A stretch of DNA of 64,000 nucleotides from Paludibacteraceae bacterium. GTDB taxonomy: Bacteria > Bacteroidota > Bacteroidia > Bacteroidales > Paludibacteraceae. The notes beneath the pieces are model-generated. The model saw nothing but the letters and a program-made list of their open reading frames with translations, had not been told where the DNA came from and made no database searches. The DNA lies in NCBI GenBank assembly GCA_028694915.1, contig JAQVJY010000001.1, positions 1-64,000 of the forward strand, written 5' to 3'. Positions within the stretch are counted from its first letter, which is position 1; the number at the start of each line of letters is the position of its first letter. Of the stretch, positions 9,011 through 17,364 are shown one piece after another. Both the position numbers and the translations under genes were made by a program.

Positions 9011-9601
9011 ATGAAAAAAGGAACAGTTATTTTGATTTCTGTAGTGGCATTGGTTGCCATCATTGCTCTTTGGGCCATGAGTGCGTATAACAAATTGGTA
9101 GTAGCCGACGAAAGTGTTACCACCGAGTGGGCTAATGTTGAATCACAATATCAACGTCGTGCCGATTTAATTCCTAATTTGGTAAGCACTGTAAAAGGAT
9201 ATGCAGCACACGAACAAGAAACGTTAGAAGCAGTCGTTTCGGCTCGTGCTAAAGCGACTCAAATGACCGTTGATGCTAAAGATTTAACACCTGAAAAATT
9301 GCAAGAATATCAAGCTGCACAAGGTGAAGTGGGCGCTGCATTAGGACGTTTGTTGATGATTACCGAAAATTATCCTGATTTGAAAGCTAATCAAAACTTT
9401 ATGGCTTTGCAAGAACAATTGGAAGGTACTGAAAATCGTATTCAAGTGGCTCGTCAAAAATTCAATCTCACAGCTAAAACGTATAATACTAGCATTCGTC
9501 GTTTTCCTACGAATATCTTAGCTGGTATGTTTGGATTCGAATCAAAAGCCTATTTCGAAGCCGAAGCTGGCGCTGACAAAGCTCCTAAAGTTGAATTTTA
9601 A
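9011..9601 (+). CDS. lemA: LemA family protein
   Basis: A 196-residue LemA protein: one N-terminal membrane helix (about 5-24) followed by a helical bundle, with the family signatures YNKLVVADESV, RRADLIPNLVSTVKGYA and NIQ/NRIQVARQKFN near the C-terminus. The function is unknown; members are membrane anchored. It follows the TPM gene by 39 bases, repeating a widespread LemA/TPM pairing. Confidence 0.95.
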   Translation: MKKGTVILISVVALVAIIALWAMSAYNKLVVADESVTTEWANVESQYQRRADLIPNLVSTVKGYAAHEQETLEAVVSARAKATQMTVDAKDLTPEKLQEYQAAQGEVGAALGRLLMITENYPDLKANQNFMALQEQLEGTENRIQVARQKFNLTAKTYNTSIRRFPTNILAGMFGFESKAYFEAEAGADKAPKVEF

Positions 9602-9615
9602 GTAAACACGTATCA

Positions 9616-10296
9616 ATGAAAAAACTCTTTTTTGTTTTACTTTTTTTAGTGTGTGTGTTAGGTGCTTCGGCGCAGCGATTGGGTGTTATTGGTGGTTATC
9701 AATTGAATACGCCATTTCCATCGACTAACGCTGAAGGCGTTAATTTTAACGCGCGCATGGGTTCAGGTTTTCATGGCGGTTTGTTGTTCGATTGGGATAT
9801 GACTAATCGTTGGGGACTCGAATTGGGCGCCATGTATAGTTTACGCTCATCATCGTACAATTTGTCGTACACCTCCGATACAACCACTATTTTTAAACGT
9901 CAAGTCTATTATTTGGATATCCCGTTGCATGTATATGTCAACTTTCCTATGAAAAAATGGACATTGGCTGTCTATGCAGGACCTTCGTTTAATATTGGTT
10001 TGCATGGGAAAGATATTGCTTGGGAAAATACCGATATGCAAAAGCCAGTGGCACTCGAAACCGAAAATATGTATGGCGATGATGGTCGCTTGAATCGCTT
10101 TGAAATAGCAGCCGAACTTGGCTTGACTGCTAAATATAAAAACTATGAAGTGCGCGCTGGTTATCAAATGGGTTTAAATGATGTGACTAAAAACAACTAT
10201 CAATGGACGTTGGATTTGCCTGTTAACTCTAAAACGTATTTCTACCAAGGCGAATTGAAAGTGTCGGTAGCGTACTTATTTGATTTAGGCAAATAA
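9616..10296 (+). CDS. outer-membrane beta-barrel protein (porin-like, OMP_b-brl type)
   Basis: A 226-residue secreted protein with a clear signal peptide (MKKLFFVLLFLVCVLGASAQ) and alternating amphipathic strands such as GLELGAMYSL, LDIPLHVYVNF, LAVYAGPSFNIG and VRAGYQMGL, which fit an eight-stranded PorT/OmpX-like barrel common in Bacteroidota. It ends in a hydrophobic strand (VSVAYLFDLGK). It begins 15 bases after lemA. No specific function can be assigned. Confidence 0.8.
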   Translation: MKKLFFVLLFLVCVLGASAQRLGVIGGYQLNTPFPSTNAEGVNFNARMGSGFHGGLLFDWDMTNRWGLELGAMYSLRSSSYNLSYTSDTTTIFKRQVYYLDIPLHVYVNFPMKKWTLAVYAGPSFNIGLHGKDIAWENTDMQKPVALETENMYGDDGRLNRFEIAAELGLTAKYKNYEVRAGYQMGLNDVTKNNYQWTLDLPVNSKTYFYQGELKVSVAYLFDLGK

Positions 10297-10333
10297 AATC
10301 GCCTAATACGCATAGATTCTGAATGAAATTCAT

Positions 10334-10341
10334 TATCTTTG
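10334..10341 (+). promoter_or_regulatory. -7 box of the aldolase promoter
   Basis: TATCTTTG matches TAnnTTTG and lies 35 bases before the aldolase ATG. No good TTTG is seen 20 bases upstream. Confidence 0.55.
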
Positions 10342-10376
10342 TGAATCGAAATTTTATTTATTAAAACTATACTAAT

Positions 10377-11372
10377 ATGATTAATTACAAAGACTTAGGT
10401 TTAGTAAACACACGTGAAATGTTTGCTAAAGCCATTAAAGGTGGTTATGCAATCCCTGCATTTAACTTTAACAATATGGAACAGTTGCAAGCTATTATCA
10501 TGGCTGCTGCTGAAACAAAATCACCAGTTATTCTTCAAGTATCGAAAGGTGCTCGTGCTTATGCTAACCAAACTTTGTTGCGTTACATGGCCGAAGGTGC
10601 TGTTGGTTACGCCAAAGAATTAGGTTGGGAAAAACCAGAAATCGTGTTACATCTTGACCACGGTGATAGCTTCGAAACTTGCAAAAGCTGTATCGATATG
10701 GGCTTTTCATCAGTGATGATTGATGGTTCACACTTACCTTACGACGAAAACGTAGCGTTGACTAAAAAAGTAGTTGAATACGCTCACGCTCACGATGTAA
10801 CTGTAGAAGGTGAATTAGGTGTTTTAGCTGGCGTTGAAGACGAAGTTTCTTCAGATCACCACACATACACAGAACCAGAAGAAGTAGTAGATTTTACGAC
10901 TAAAACTGGTTGCGATTCATTGGCTATCTCTATTGGTACAAGTCATGGTGCTTACAAATTTACACCAGCTCAATGTACTCGTAATGCTCAAGGTATTTTA
11001 GTTCCTCCTCCATTGGCATTCAATGTATTGGAAGGCGTAGAAAAAGAATTGCCAGGTTTCCCTATCGTATTGCACGGTTCATCTTCAGTTCCACAAGAAG
11101 AAGTGGATATGATCAACAAATATGGTGGTAACTTGCCTGATGCTATCGGTATTCCTGAAGAAGAATTGCGTAAAGCAGCTAAATCGGCTGTATGCAAAAT
11201 CAATATCGACTCTGATAGCCGTTTGGCTATGACTGCTGCTATTCGTAAAGCATTAGCTGAAAATCCAGGTGAGTTTGACCCACGTAAATACTTGACTCCA
11301 GCTCGCGAAAGCATGAAAAAACTTTATGTTCACAAAATTGTGAATGTACTTGGTAGCAACGGTAAAGCTTAA
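10377..11372 (+). CDS. fba: class II fructose-1,6-bisphosphate aldolase
   Basis: A 331-residue zinc-dependent aldolase that interconverts fructose-1,6-bisphosphate with glyceraldehyde-3-phosphate and dihydroxyacetone phosphate in glycolysis and gluconeogenesis. Visible motifs include AIPAFNFNNMEQ, the metal and catalytic region LHLDHGDSFETC, SVMIDGSHLPYDEN, VEGELGVLAGVED, LHGSSSVP and KINIDSDSRLAMT. The length is typical. Codon use is strongly biased, as in highly expressed genes. It has its own promoter box and is followed by a strong terminator. Confidence 0.96.
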   Translation: MINYKDLGLVNTREMFAKAIKGGYAIPAFNFNNMEQLQAIIMAAAETKSPVILQVSKGARAYANQTLLRYMAEGAVGYAKELGWEKPEIVLHLDHGDSFETCKSCIDMGFSSVMIDGSHLPYDENVALTKKVVEYAHAHDVTVEGELGVLAGVEDEVSSDHHTYTEPEEVVDFTTKTGCDSLAISIGTSHGAYKFTPAQCTRNAQGILVPPPLAFNVLEGVEKELPGFPIVLHGSSSVPQEEVDMINKYGGNLPDAIGIPEEELRKAAKSAVCKINIDSDSRLAMTAAIRKALAENPGEFDPRKYLTPARESMKKLYVHKIVNVLGSNGKA

Positions 11373-11392
11373 ATTTTAGCTTACTAAATATG

Positions 11393-11427
11393 AAAAAGGA
11401 TTTCACCAACGGTGAAATCCTTTTTTT
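11393..11427 (+). terminator. bidirectional terminator between the aldolase and DUF2807 genes
   Basis: A perfect 15-bp stem (11393-11407 with 11411-11425) and a 3-base loop, with a T run following on the plus strand and an A run at the start of the stem serving as T run on the minus strand. It separates two convergent genes. Confidence 0.9.
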
Positions 11428-11453
11428 ATGTTCTATGCGGTGGAGAGGTTGGT

Positions 11454-12182
11454 TTATTGATGGCGAACCGTACCACTTCCTGATGTTTTTACATTGACGG
11501 TAGGATTTCCGGAATAAATGATGTTTCCGGAACCTGTTATGGTTGCATCTAACGAATTGTGGGCGTATACGTACATATTTCCACTTCCTGAAATAATACA
11601 CGTTACATCGTTAGCTATAAGGTTGGCTAAATGCATTCTCCCACTGCCGCTGGTGGTGGCTTTCACTGCGTTGGCTGAACCAACAAAATCGAATGAGCCA
11701 CTACCCGAAATCGTGAGTGTGAGGTCGGTGTAAGAGGTAATAGCATGCCCTGTGATATTGCCACTACCACTGATAACACATTTCTCAAGGAGTGGAAAAG
11801 GACTGTTTAAATCGATGTTACCACTACCTGCAATTTTCGCTTCTTTTAGTGTGGCAGGCATTACAATGGTTACTTTTGCTTTCGAATTAATAAGTGACGT
11901 AAAAGGTTTTGTTTCGATAACGAGTTGGTTGTTTTCCACCTTCACTTCCCATAATTCAATTAAATTTTCGTAATCAGATAAAATCACTTGTAGCGAATCG
12001 CCAGTTGTGATAGTAACATCGGCAGAGGCACTGGTTACAACCGCAGTAAACGGTGTTACAGCGATAGGTTCGTCCACAATACTACCACGACCAACAGTTC
12101 CAAATACTGATGGAGAACAAGAGGTGACAGTCAAAATTAAAGCAAATAAAACGAGAGCATTCAAAAAATATTTTTTGTTCAT
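11454..12182 (-). CDS. head-GIN domain (DUF2807) lipoprotein
   Basis: A 242-residue lipoprotein: signal MNKKYFLNALVLFALILTVT ending in the lipobox TSC, then a DUF2807 head-GIN domain. The second half is a beta-helix-like run in which SGSG recurs about every 18-25 residues (SGSGNI, SGSGSF, SGSGRM, SGSGNM, TGSGNI, SGSGTV). An upstream Met at 12194 is less likely because the signal peptide begins properly at 12182. The family is widespread and secreted in Bacteroidota; its function is unknown. It has its own complete promoter at 12264-12233. Confidence 0.88.
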   Translation of the reverse strand: MNKKYFLNALVLFALILTVTSCSPSVFGTVGRGSIVDEPIAVTPFTAVVTSASADVTITTGDSLQVILSDYENLIELWEVKVENNQLVIETKPFTSLINSKAKVTIVMPATLKEAKIAGSGNIDLNSPFPLLEKCVISGSGNITGHAITSYTDLTLTISGSGSFDFVGSANAVKATTSGSGRMHLANLIANDVTCIISGSGNMYVYAHNSLDATITGSGNIIYSGNPTVNVKTSGSGTVRHQ

Positions 12183-12232
12183 ACTATTTATCAATTAAAG
12201 TGATACTTTTTTCTAATGCAGTCTGGTTAAAA

Positions 12233-12264
12233 CAAATATAATGCCAAACTAATATTTTATCAAA
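12233..12264 (-). promoter_or_regulatory. promoter of the DUF2807 lipoprotein gene
   Basis: On the minus strand, TTTG at 12264-12261 and TATATTTG at 12240-12233 are 20 bases apart, a complete match to the Bacteroidetes promoter. The start codon follows 50 bases downstream. Confidence 0.75.
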
Positions 12265-12300
12265 TCATTATTATTTAACTAATTGATAAACAGTTAATAA

Positions 12301-12338
12301 AAAAGAAATCTGTTTCGGTAAGAAACAGATTTCTTTTT
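12301..12338 (-). terminator. topA terminator
   Basis: A perfect 16-bp stem (12301-12316 with 12322-12337), 5-base loop, followed on the minus strand by T residues from the A-rich start of the stem. It lies just beyond the topA stop codon. Confidence 0.85.
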
Positions 12339-12357
12339 AAGATGAGCGTTTATCGCG

Positions 12358-14691
12358 TTATTTTTTACCCGCTTTTTTACGTGTTGGTTTTGCTTTGGGT
12401 GCGTTAGCTTCGTCCGCCATGATGGCTTTGCAATCGTCCAACGTTAAGTTGGCAGGCGTCATCGTTTTTGGAATTTTGTAGTTGCTGCCTTTACAAGCAA
12501 TGTAGGCACCAAAACGTCCATTGAGTACAAAAATTTCCTCTTCAGGGAAGTGGTTGATTTGTTTATTTTTGTCTTCTTGGCGTTTCGCTTCAATAATTTC
12601 GATGGCGTGTTCGGTGGTCATATCTAACGGATTTTCGCCTTTAGGTAATGAGTAAAACGCTTTCCCGTGTTTAATGTATGGACCAAAACGCCCAACAGCA
12701 ACGACCATATCGGTATCTTCAAACTGACCAACATTCATTGGTAATTTGAATAGTTCCAATGCTTCTTCCAACGTAATGCTTTCCAAACTTTGGTCTTTTT
12801 GTAACGCGGCAAATTTTGGTTTTTCCTCGTCGGTGGCCGAACCAATTTGTACCACAGATCCAAAGCGACTGATTTTGGCAAATACAGGTTTGCCTGATTT
12901 TGGATCGATACCCAATTCACGTTCACCAGCTTTTTTACCAGTCGTGGCTATCGCTTTTTCTACGTTTGGATGGAATTTTTTATAGAATTGGTCGATATTT
13001 TTAGTCCATTCCGTTTTGCCTTCCGCTACTTCGTCGAATGATTCTTCCACTTTAGCGGTGAAATTGTAATCCAAAATAGAAGGGAAGTGTATGTTGAGGA
13101 AATCGTTTACCACAATACCAATATCGGTAGGCGATAATTTCCCCTTTTCAATCGTTGCTTTTTCTTTCTTAACCTCTTCTTTAATGACTCCGTTGTGTAG
13201 CGTGAGCACGTTGTATGTACGCGGTTCGTTGGCAATTTCGCGTTTATCTACGTATTCGCGGTTCAAAATGGTAGAGATGGTTGGCGCATACGTTGATGGA
13301 CGACCAATACCCAACTCTTCGAGTTTGCGTACCAACGAAGCTTCGGTGTAACGTGGCGGTTTTTGTGAAAAACGTTCTTGTGCTACCGCTTGTTTCAATG
13401 TTAGCAGCTGTTTTTCTTTCAAAGCAGGTAATAAACCAGCTTGTTCTTGTTCCTGTTCATCGTCTACTGATTCCATGTAAACACGCAAGAAACCGTCGAA
13501 TGTAAGTACTTCGCCAGTGGCTACAAAGAGTTCTGGATTTCCGCTGATACAAATCGTTATATTGGTGCGTTCTACTTCGGCATCGGCCATTTGTGACGCA
13601 ATGGTACGTTTCCAAATCAGTTCGTAGAGTTTTTGCTCTTGTGCTGAACCTGTAATGCTGTGTTCGCTGATGTAAGTTGGACGAATAGCTTCGTGTGCTT
13701 CTTGTGCACCTTTGGCTTTGGTATGATATTTACGGATGTGTAAGTATTTGTCGCCTGCAATCTCTTTAATTTCGTGGCTAATAGTGCCTAATGCCAAATC
13801 CGATAAATTGAGCGAGTCGGTACGCATGTAGGTAATTTTTCCCGATTCGTAGAGCTTTTGTGCAATGCGCATGGTTTGCGACACCGAATAACCTAACTTA
13901 CGTGATGCCTCTTGTTGTAAGGTGGATGTGGTGAAAGGTGCAGCTGGCGATTTTTTGCCAGGATGCTTTTCGATATTATCAATGCTGAAAGTAGCATTCA
14001 CGCACGCTTGTAAAAATTGATTGGCTTCGGCTTTGCTAGTAAAACGACGTTTAAGTTCGGCTTGCAATTCGCATGGCTGTCCTTGTGCGTCGATACCATT
14101 GAATAATCCAGTGACTTTATATGAAGCTTCTGCTACAAAGTTTTGAATATCGCGCTCACGTTCTACCACTAAACGCACGGTAACTGATTGTACGCGCCCT
14201 GCTGATAGCGATGGTTTGATTTTACGCCAAAGCACAGGCGAGAGTTCAAATCCCACAATGCGGTCGAGTACACGACGCGCTTGTTGCGCATCTACTAAAT
14301 TCAAATCAATATCGCGTGGGGTTTCTATAGCGTGTAGAATGGCTGGCTTGGTAATTTCGTGGAATACAATGCGACGGGTTTTTTCTTGATTCAGTTTTAA
14401 CTCGTCGAACAGATGCCATGCAATGGCTTCTCCTTCGCGGTCCTCATCGGATGCTAACCAAACAACTTCGGCTTCCTTAGCAGCTTTCTTCAAATCGCTT
14501 ACCAGTTTTTTCTTATCATCGGGAACAACGTAAGCTGGCTTGTAGTTGTTTTTTAAGTCGATGCCAAAATCTTTTTCTTTTAAATCGCGTATGTGCCCGA
14601 AACTGGACATAACCGAATAATCACTTCCTAAAAATTTTTCAATAGTTTTGGCTTTCGCCGGAGATTCCACAATAACGAGGTTTTTGTGCAT
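12358..14691 (-). CDS. topA: DNA topoisomerase I
   Basis: A 777-residue type IA topoisomerase that relaxes negatively supercoiled DNA. It opens with the TOPRIM domain (LVIVESPAKAKTIEKFLG, then the DEDREGEAIAWHL acidic cluster). The active-site Tyr is in ITYMRTDSLNLSD. The C-terminal part holds small repeat domains (FGPYIKHGKAFYSLPKGENP and GRFGAYIACKGSNYKIPK) and ends in a Lys-rich tail (PKAKPTRKKAGKK) that probably contacts DNA. The frame extends upstream to 14766, but homologues begin at MHKNLVIVESPAK, so 14691 is chosen. Confidence 0.97.
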   Translation of the reverse strand: MHKNLVIVESPAKAKTIEKFLGSDYSVMSSFGHIRDLKEKDFGIDLKNNYKPAYVVPDDKKKLVSDLKKAAKEAEVVWLASDEDREGEAIAWHLFDELKLNQEKTRRIVFHEITKPAILHAIETPRDIDLNLVDAQQARRVLDRIVGFELSPVLWRKIKPSLSAGRVQSVTVRLVVERERDIQNFVAEASYKVTGLFNGIDAQGQPCELQAELKRRFTSKAEANQFLQACVNATFSIDNIEKHPGKKSPAAPFTTSTLQQEASRKLGYSVSQTMRIAQKLYESGKITYMRTDSLNLSDLALGTISHEIKEIAGDKYLHIRKYHTKAKGAQEAHEAIRPTYISEHSITGSAQEQKLYELIWKRTIASQMADAEVERTNITICISGNPELFVATGEVLTFDGFLRVYMESVDDEQEQEQAGLLPALKEKQLLTLKQAVAQERFSQKPPRYTEASLVRKLEELGIGRPSTYAPTISTILNREYVDKREIANEPRTYNVLTLHNGVIKEEVKKEKATIEKGKLSPTDIGIVVNDFLNIHFPSILDYNFTAKVEESFDEVAEGKTEWTKNIDQFYKKFHPNVEKAIATTGKKAGERELGIDPKSGKPVFAKISRFGSVVQIGSATDEEKPKFAALQKDQSLESITLEEALELFKLPMNVGQFEDTDMVVAVGRFGPYIKHGKAFYSLPKGENPLDMTTEHAIEIIEAKRQEDKNKQINHFPEEEIFVLNGRFGAYIACKGSNYKIPKTMTPANLTLDDCKAIMADEANAPKAKPTRKKAGKK

Positions 14692-14921
14692 GGTGTTTGT
14701 TTTTTGATTTTGAGCTTCCGCTTTTAAAAGTTTGCAAAGTAACAAAAACAATTGCTTATGTGCCAAATTTTTACAAAACTATTTTTGGCGATACACCTTA
14801 TATAATAGGAGAAAGAGTAGTAGAATAGGTGTATTAACAAATTGTATAACAGATTATTGGCATGAATAAAAAAATACTTATAAAAATGTGTATTTTACGT
14901 GTTAAAATCCGTATAAAATCG

Positions 14922-14929
14922 TAATTTTG
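14922..14929 (+). promoter_or_regulatory. -7 box upstream of the 14961 thioesterase
   Basis: TAATTTTG fits TAnnTTTG and lies 31 bases before the ATG at 14961. The -33 element is not clear. Confidence 0.4.
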
Positions 14930-14960
14930 TGAGACTAAAACTTACTAAAATACCTATTTG

Positions 14961-15341
14961 ATGGAATTAACGCCAGGCATAATCGCCGAAAAAAAGAGAC
15001 AAGTGACCGAAAATGATACCGCTTTGCACCTTGGTTCTGGTTCATTACCCGTTTTAGCCACTCCTGCTGTGGTCGCTTGGATGGAACATTGCGCTACCTG
15101 TGTTATCAACTCACAATTACAACCACACGAAACATCTGTTGGAACCGCCATTGATGTGCTTCACATTAAAGCGTCGGCTGTGGGCGAATGGATGACGTGT
15201 CGTGCCGAGTTGGTGGCTGTAGAAGGACGCCAATTGCATTTCACGATTGTAGCTACTAATGAGAATGGAGAATCCGTTGCAACTGCCAAGCATACACGTG
15301 TGTTAGTGGATGTTGAACGTTTTATGGCGAAGCTCAAATAA
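14961..15341 (+). CDS. thioesterase superfamily protein (FlK-like hotdog)
   Basis: A 126-residue hotdog-fold protein. The pattern LGSGSLPVLATPAVVAWMEHCA followed by SVGTAIDVLHIKASAVGE resembles the fluoroacetyl-CoA thioesterase (FlK)-like group, in which a Thr, Glu and His form the active site; the Thr in ATP and the Glu in WMEH are present. The substrate is probably a short acyl-CoA. The ATG at 14961 is preferred to the TTG one codon earlier. Confidence 0.82.
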   Translation: MELTPGIIAEKKRQVTENDTALHLGSGSLPVLATPAVVAWMEHCATCVINSQLQPHETSVGTAIDVLHIKASAVGEWMTCRAELVAVEGRQLHFTIVATNENGESVATAKHTRVLVDVERFMAKLK

Positions 15342-15394
15342 ATTGTATGTGTTTATGTTCAATATGATATTACTAACCTGTAAACTTTAAAATT

Positions 15395-15871
15395 ATGTTA
15401 CACAAAATCAAATTTTTAGCCTTGATGTTGGTGGTTGCCACCACGAGTGTTTTTGCTCAAGAGGATTCTGAAAAGGATGACGATTTTGATCTCGTCCATA
15501 AAAAGAATTGTCCACATCCGTATGTCGTGAGTGTGGTGCCTGAGGCGGGTTCAATGCTCGATTTGTCGCAGGATACTGTTTATTTCCGTGTGACATTTTC
15601 TGAAGATATGGGCGAAGCTAGAGGTATTCAATGGCATGGAAAAAAAGTCGATTATTATTGGAACTTAGATGCAAAAGATGTTCCACTAAAGGATTTGGAA
15701 CATAATCTTTCATGGGAAAATCCTCGTACGCTCTTAATTAAGTTTCCAAGTGTCGGTGTAAAAAAAGCAAAAATATCTAGTTTTACACTTATTCAGGAAG
15801 GATTTACTAATCAGGCTAATTCGTGTTGGATGGCAGAAGATTATACGGTAAAGTATAAAGTGAAATATTGA
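15395..15871 (+). CDS. secreted Ig-like (SbsA/Big_5-type) protein beside the rSAM/lipoprotein pair
   Basis: A 158-residue exported protein with a signal peptide (MLHKIKFLALMLVVATTSVFAQ), a short acidic linker (EDSEKDDDFD) and one Ig-like domain recognisable from HPYVVSVVPEAGS and VYFRVTFSEDM, the usual opening of SbsA-type Ig domains. It starts 15 bases upstream of the lipoprotein gene and so probably belongs to the same operon. It has two cysteines in the mature part (KKNCPHP and NSCWM) that could form a disulfide. Its role is unknown. Confidence 0.72.
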   Translation: MLHKIKFLALMLVVATTSVFAQEDSEKDDDFDLVHKKNCPHPYVVSVVPEAGSMLDLSQDTVYFRVTFSEDMGEARGIQWHGKKVDYYWNLDAKDVPLKDLEHNLSWENPRTLLIKFPSVGVKKAKISSFTLIQEGFTNQANSCWMAEDYTVKYKVKY

Positions 15872-15886
15872 TTAATAATACTAGTT

Positions 15887-16255
15887 ATGAAATTTAATTG
15901 GACAAAAAAACTGCTTGGCGGTTTGTGCTTGAGTTCTGTGGCATTTGTGTTTCAGGCTTGTTATGGCACGCCGCAAGATTTTGGTGAAGAGTTGTTTGTA
16001 CAAGGAAAAGTTACCGACAAAACCACTGGACTTCCTATCAAAGGTATAAAAGTGTCGGTAGTGGATAGAATGCAATACCTTTATACCAACGAAGAAGGCG
16101 ATTTTGCCTTTTATACGATGCGTGCCGATAGTACGGTGGTGCGCTTTGAGGATGTTGATTCCATCGAAAATGGCAGTTATGCTTCCAAAGAGATTGTGCT
16201 TCCTGGTTCGTTGCATGTGGTTGATTTAACTATTGACTTGGACGAGCTGAAATGA
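15887..16255 (+). CDS. putative lipoprotein of the rSAM/lipoprotein system
   Basis: A 122-residue lipoprotein: hydrophobic signal ending FQAC with Cys25 as the lipidated residue, then YGTPQ, then a small carboxypeptidase-regulatory-like beta domain (VQGKVTDKTTGLPIKGIKVSVV ... TNEEGDFAFYT). The combination of an ACYGTP start, this fold and an immediately following radical SAM gene fits the family named rSAM/lipoprotein system in TIGRFAM (TIGR04134, from memory). Its stop overlaps the rSAM start by four bases (ATGA). It is probably the substrate or partner of the enzyme. Confidence 0.82.
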   Translation: MKFNWTKKLLGGLCLSSVAFVFQACYGTPQDFGEELFVQGKVTDKTTGLPIKGIKVSVVDRMQYLYTNEEGDFAFYTMRADSTVVRFEDVDSIENGSYASKEIVLPGSLHVVDLTIDLDELK

Positions 16256-17307
16256 AACGACGCATTGAACAATTTCTGTTTCGGCAATTTCGAGCGATAG
16301 AAACTCAACGCCACGAACTTAATTATCTATTTTGGGAGTGTACTACGCGATGTAATTTGAATTGTTTACACTGTGGTAGTGATTGTGCCAAAGATAGTGC
16401 ACATCAGGATATGCCGCTGGACGATTTTTTGCGTGCACTGGATACAATCAAGCATCCTTCGACTAATTTGATGGTGGTGTTGACCGGTGGCGAACCGCTT
16501 TTGCGTAAAGATATTGAGCAGTGCGGTCGCGAGATTAAAAAACGGGGCATGCGTTGGGGTATGGTGTCTAATGGTTATTTGTACGACGAGCAAAAGCATT
16601 CGGCTTTGTTAAATGCTGGACTTGGCGCGTTAACTATTAGTCTCGATGGCTTAGAAGCGTCTCATAATTGGTTGCGTCGTAATCCAAAAAGTTTTGCACG
16701 AGCCGATGTAGCGATAGGTTTAGCAGCCAATGCGCCTCGTCTTAATTTCGATGTGGTGACGTGTGTCAATCGTCGTAATATAGATGAACTGACGGCTATT
16801 AAAAATCACTTAATTGCCAAACACGTGAAAGCTTGGCGTTTGTTTACCATTATTCCTATTGGGCGAGCTAAAAATAATCCAGAACTATTTTTGACCGACA
16901 GTCAGTTCCAACAATTAATGGATTTTATTGCAGAAACGCGTAAACAAGGCGATATAGACGTTAAATTTAGTTGCGAAGGTTACGTGGGTGATTATGAAAA
17001 ACGCGTACGAGATACGCCGTTTTTCTGCCGTGCAGGAATCAATATAGGTTCGGTATTGATTGATGGTTCCATCTCGGCGTGTCCCAATGTTGATCGATCG
17101 TTTGCACAAGGTAATATTTACCATGATAATTTAGACAATGTGTGGCATACCCAGTTTCAACTCTTTAGAGATAGAAGTTGGACGAAACGTGGTAAGTGCG
17201 CTAACTGTAAAGAATATAAGCAGTGTCAAGGTAACGGGTTTCACTATTGGCATGGCGACAAACAGCAGGTGCTAGTGTGTCATAATGAACGTCTTAAAAT
17301 AAGTTGA
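16252..17307 (+). CDS. radical SAM/SPASM enzyme of the rSAM/lipoprotein system
   Basis: A 351-residue radical SAM enzyme. The cluster motif CNLNCLHC (C34, C38, C41) binds the 4Fe-4S that cleaves SAM; VLTGGEPLLRKD is the SAM-contact GGE motif. The C-terminal SPASM-type region carries further cysteines (FFCRAG, SACPNVD, CANCKEYKQCQGN, VLVCHNE) for auxiliary clusters, the layout of enzymes that modify ribosomal peptides or proteins. Gene order and overlap with the lipoprotein support the rSAM/lipoprotein family (TIGR04133, from memory). The chemistry is unknown. Confidence 0.88.
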   Translation: MKRRIEQFLFRQFRAIETQRHELNYLFWECTTRCNLNCLHCGSDCAKDSAHQDMPLDDFLRALDTIKHPSTNLMVVLTGGEPLLRKDIEQCGREIKKRGMRWGMVSNGYLYDEQKHSALLNAGLGALTISLDGLEASHNWLRRNPKSFARADVAIGLAANAPRLNFDVVTCVNRRNIDELTAIKNHLIAKHVKAWRLFTIIPIGRAKNNPELFLTDSQFQQLMDFIAETRKQGDIDVKFSCEGYVGDYEKRVRDTPFFCRAGINIGSVLIDGSISACPNVDRSFAQGNIYHDNLDNVWHTQFQLFRDRSWTKRGKCANCKEYKQCQGNGFHYWHGDKQQVLVCHNERLKIS

Positions 17308-17324
17308 AGGCAGATGATATATAA

Positions 17325-17362
17325 TAAAAGGACCAACTCCACAATTTGAGTTGGTCCTTTTA
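17325..17362 (+). terminator. bidirectional terminator between the rSAM gene and the CoA-disulfide reductase fusion gene
   Basis: A stem of about 14-15 bp (17325-17339 with 17348-17362) around an 8-base loop, with A/T runs on both sides. It separates two convergent genes. Confidence 0.85.
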
Positions 17363-17364
17363 TA

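Noticed and set aside
11454..12182. Regular short repeats resembling a CRISPR or DNA satellite
   Set aside because: The periodicity comes from SGSG motifs of the DUF2807 protein; spacing and sequence vary and the frame is intact.
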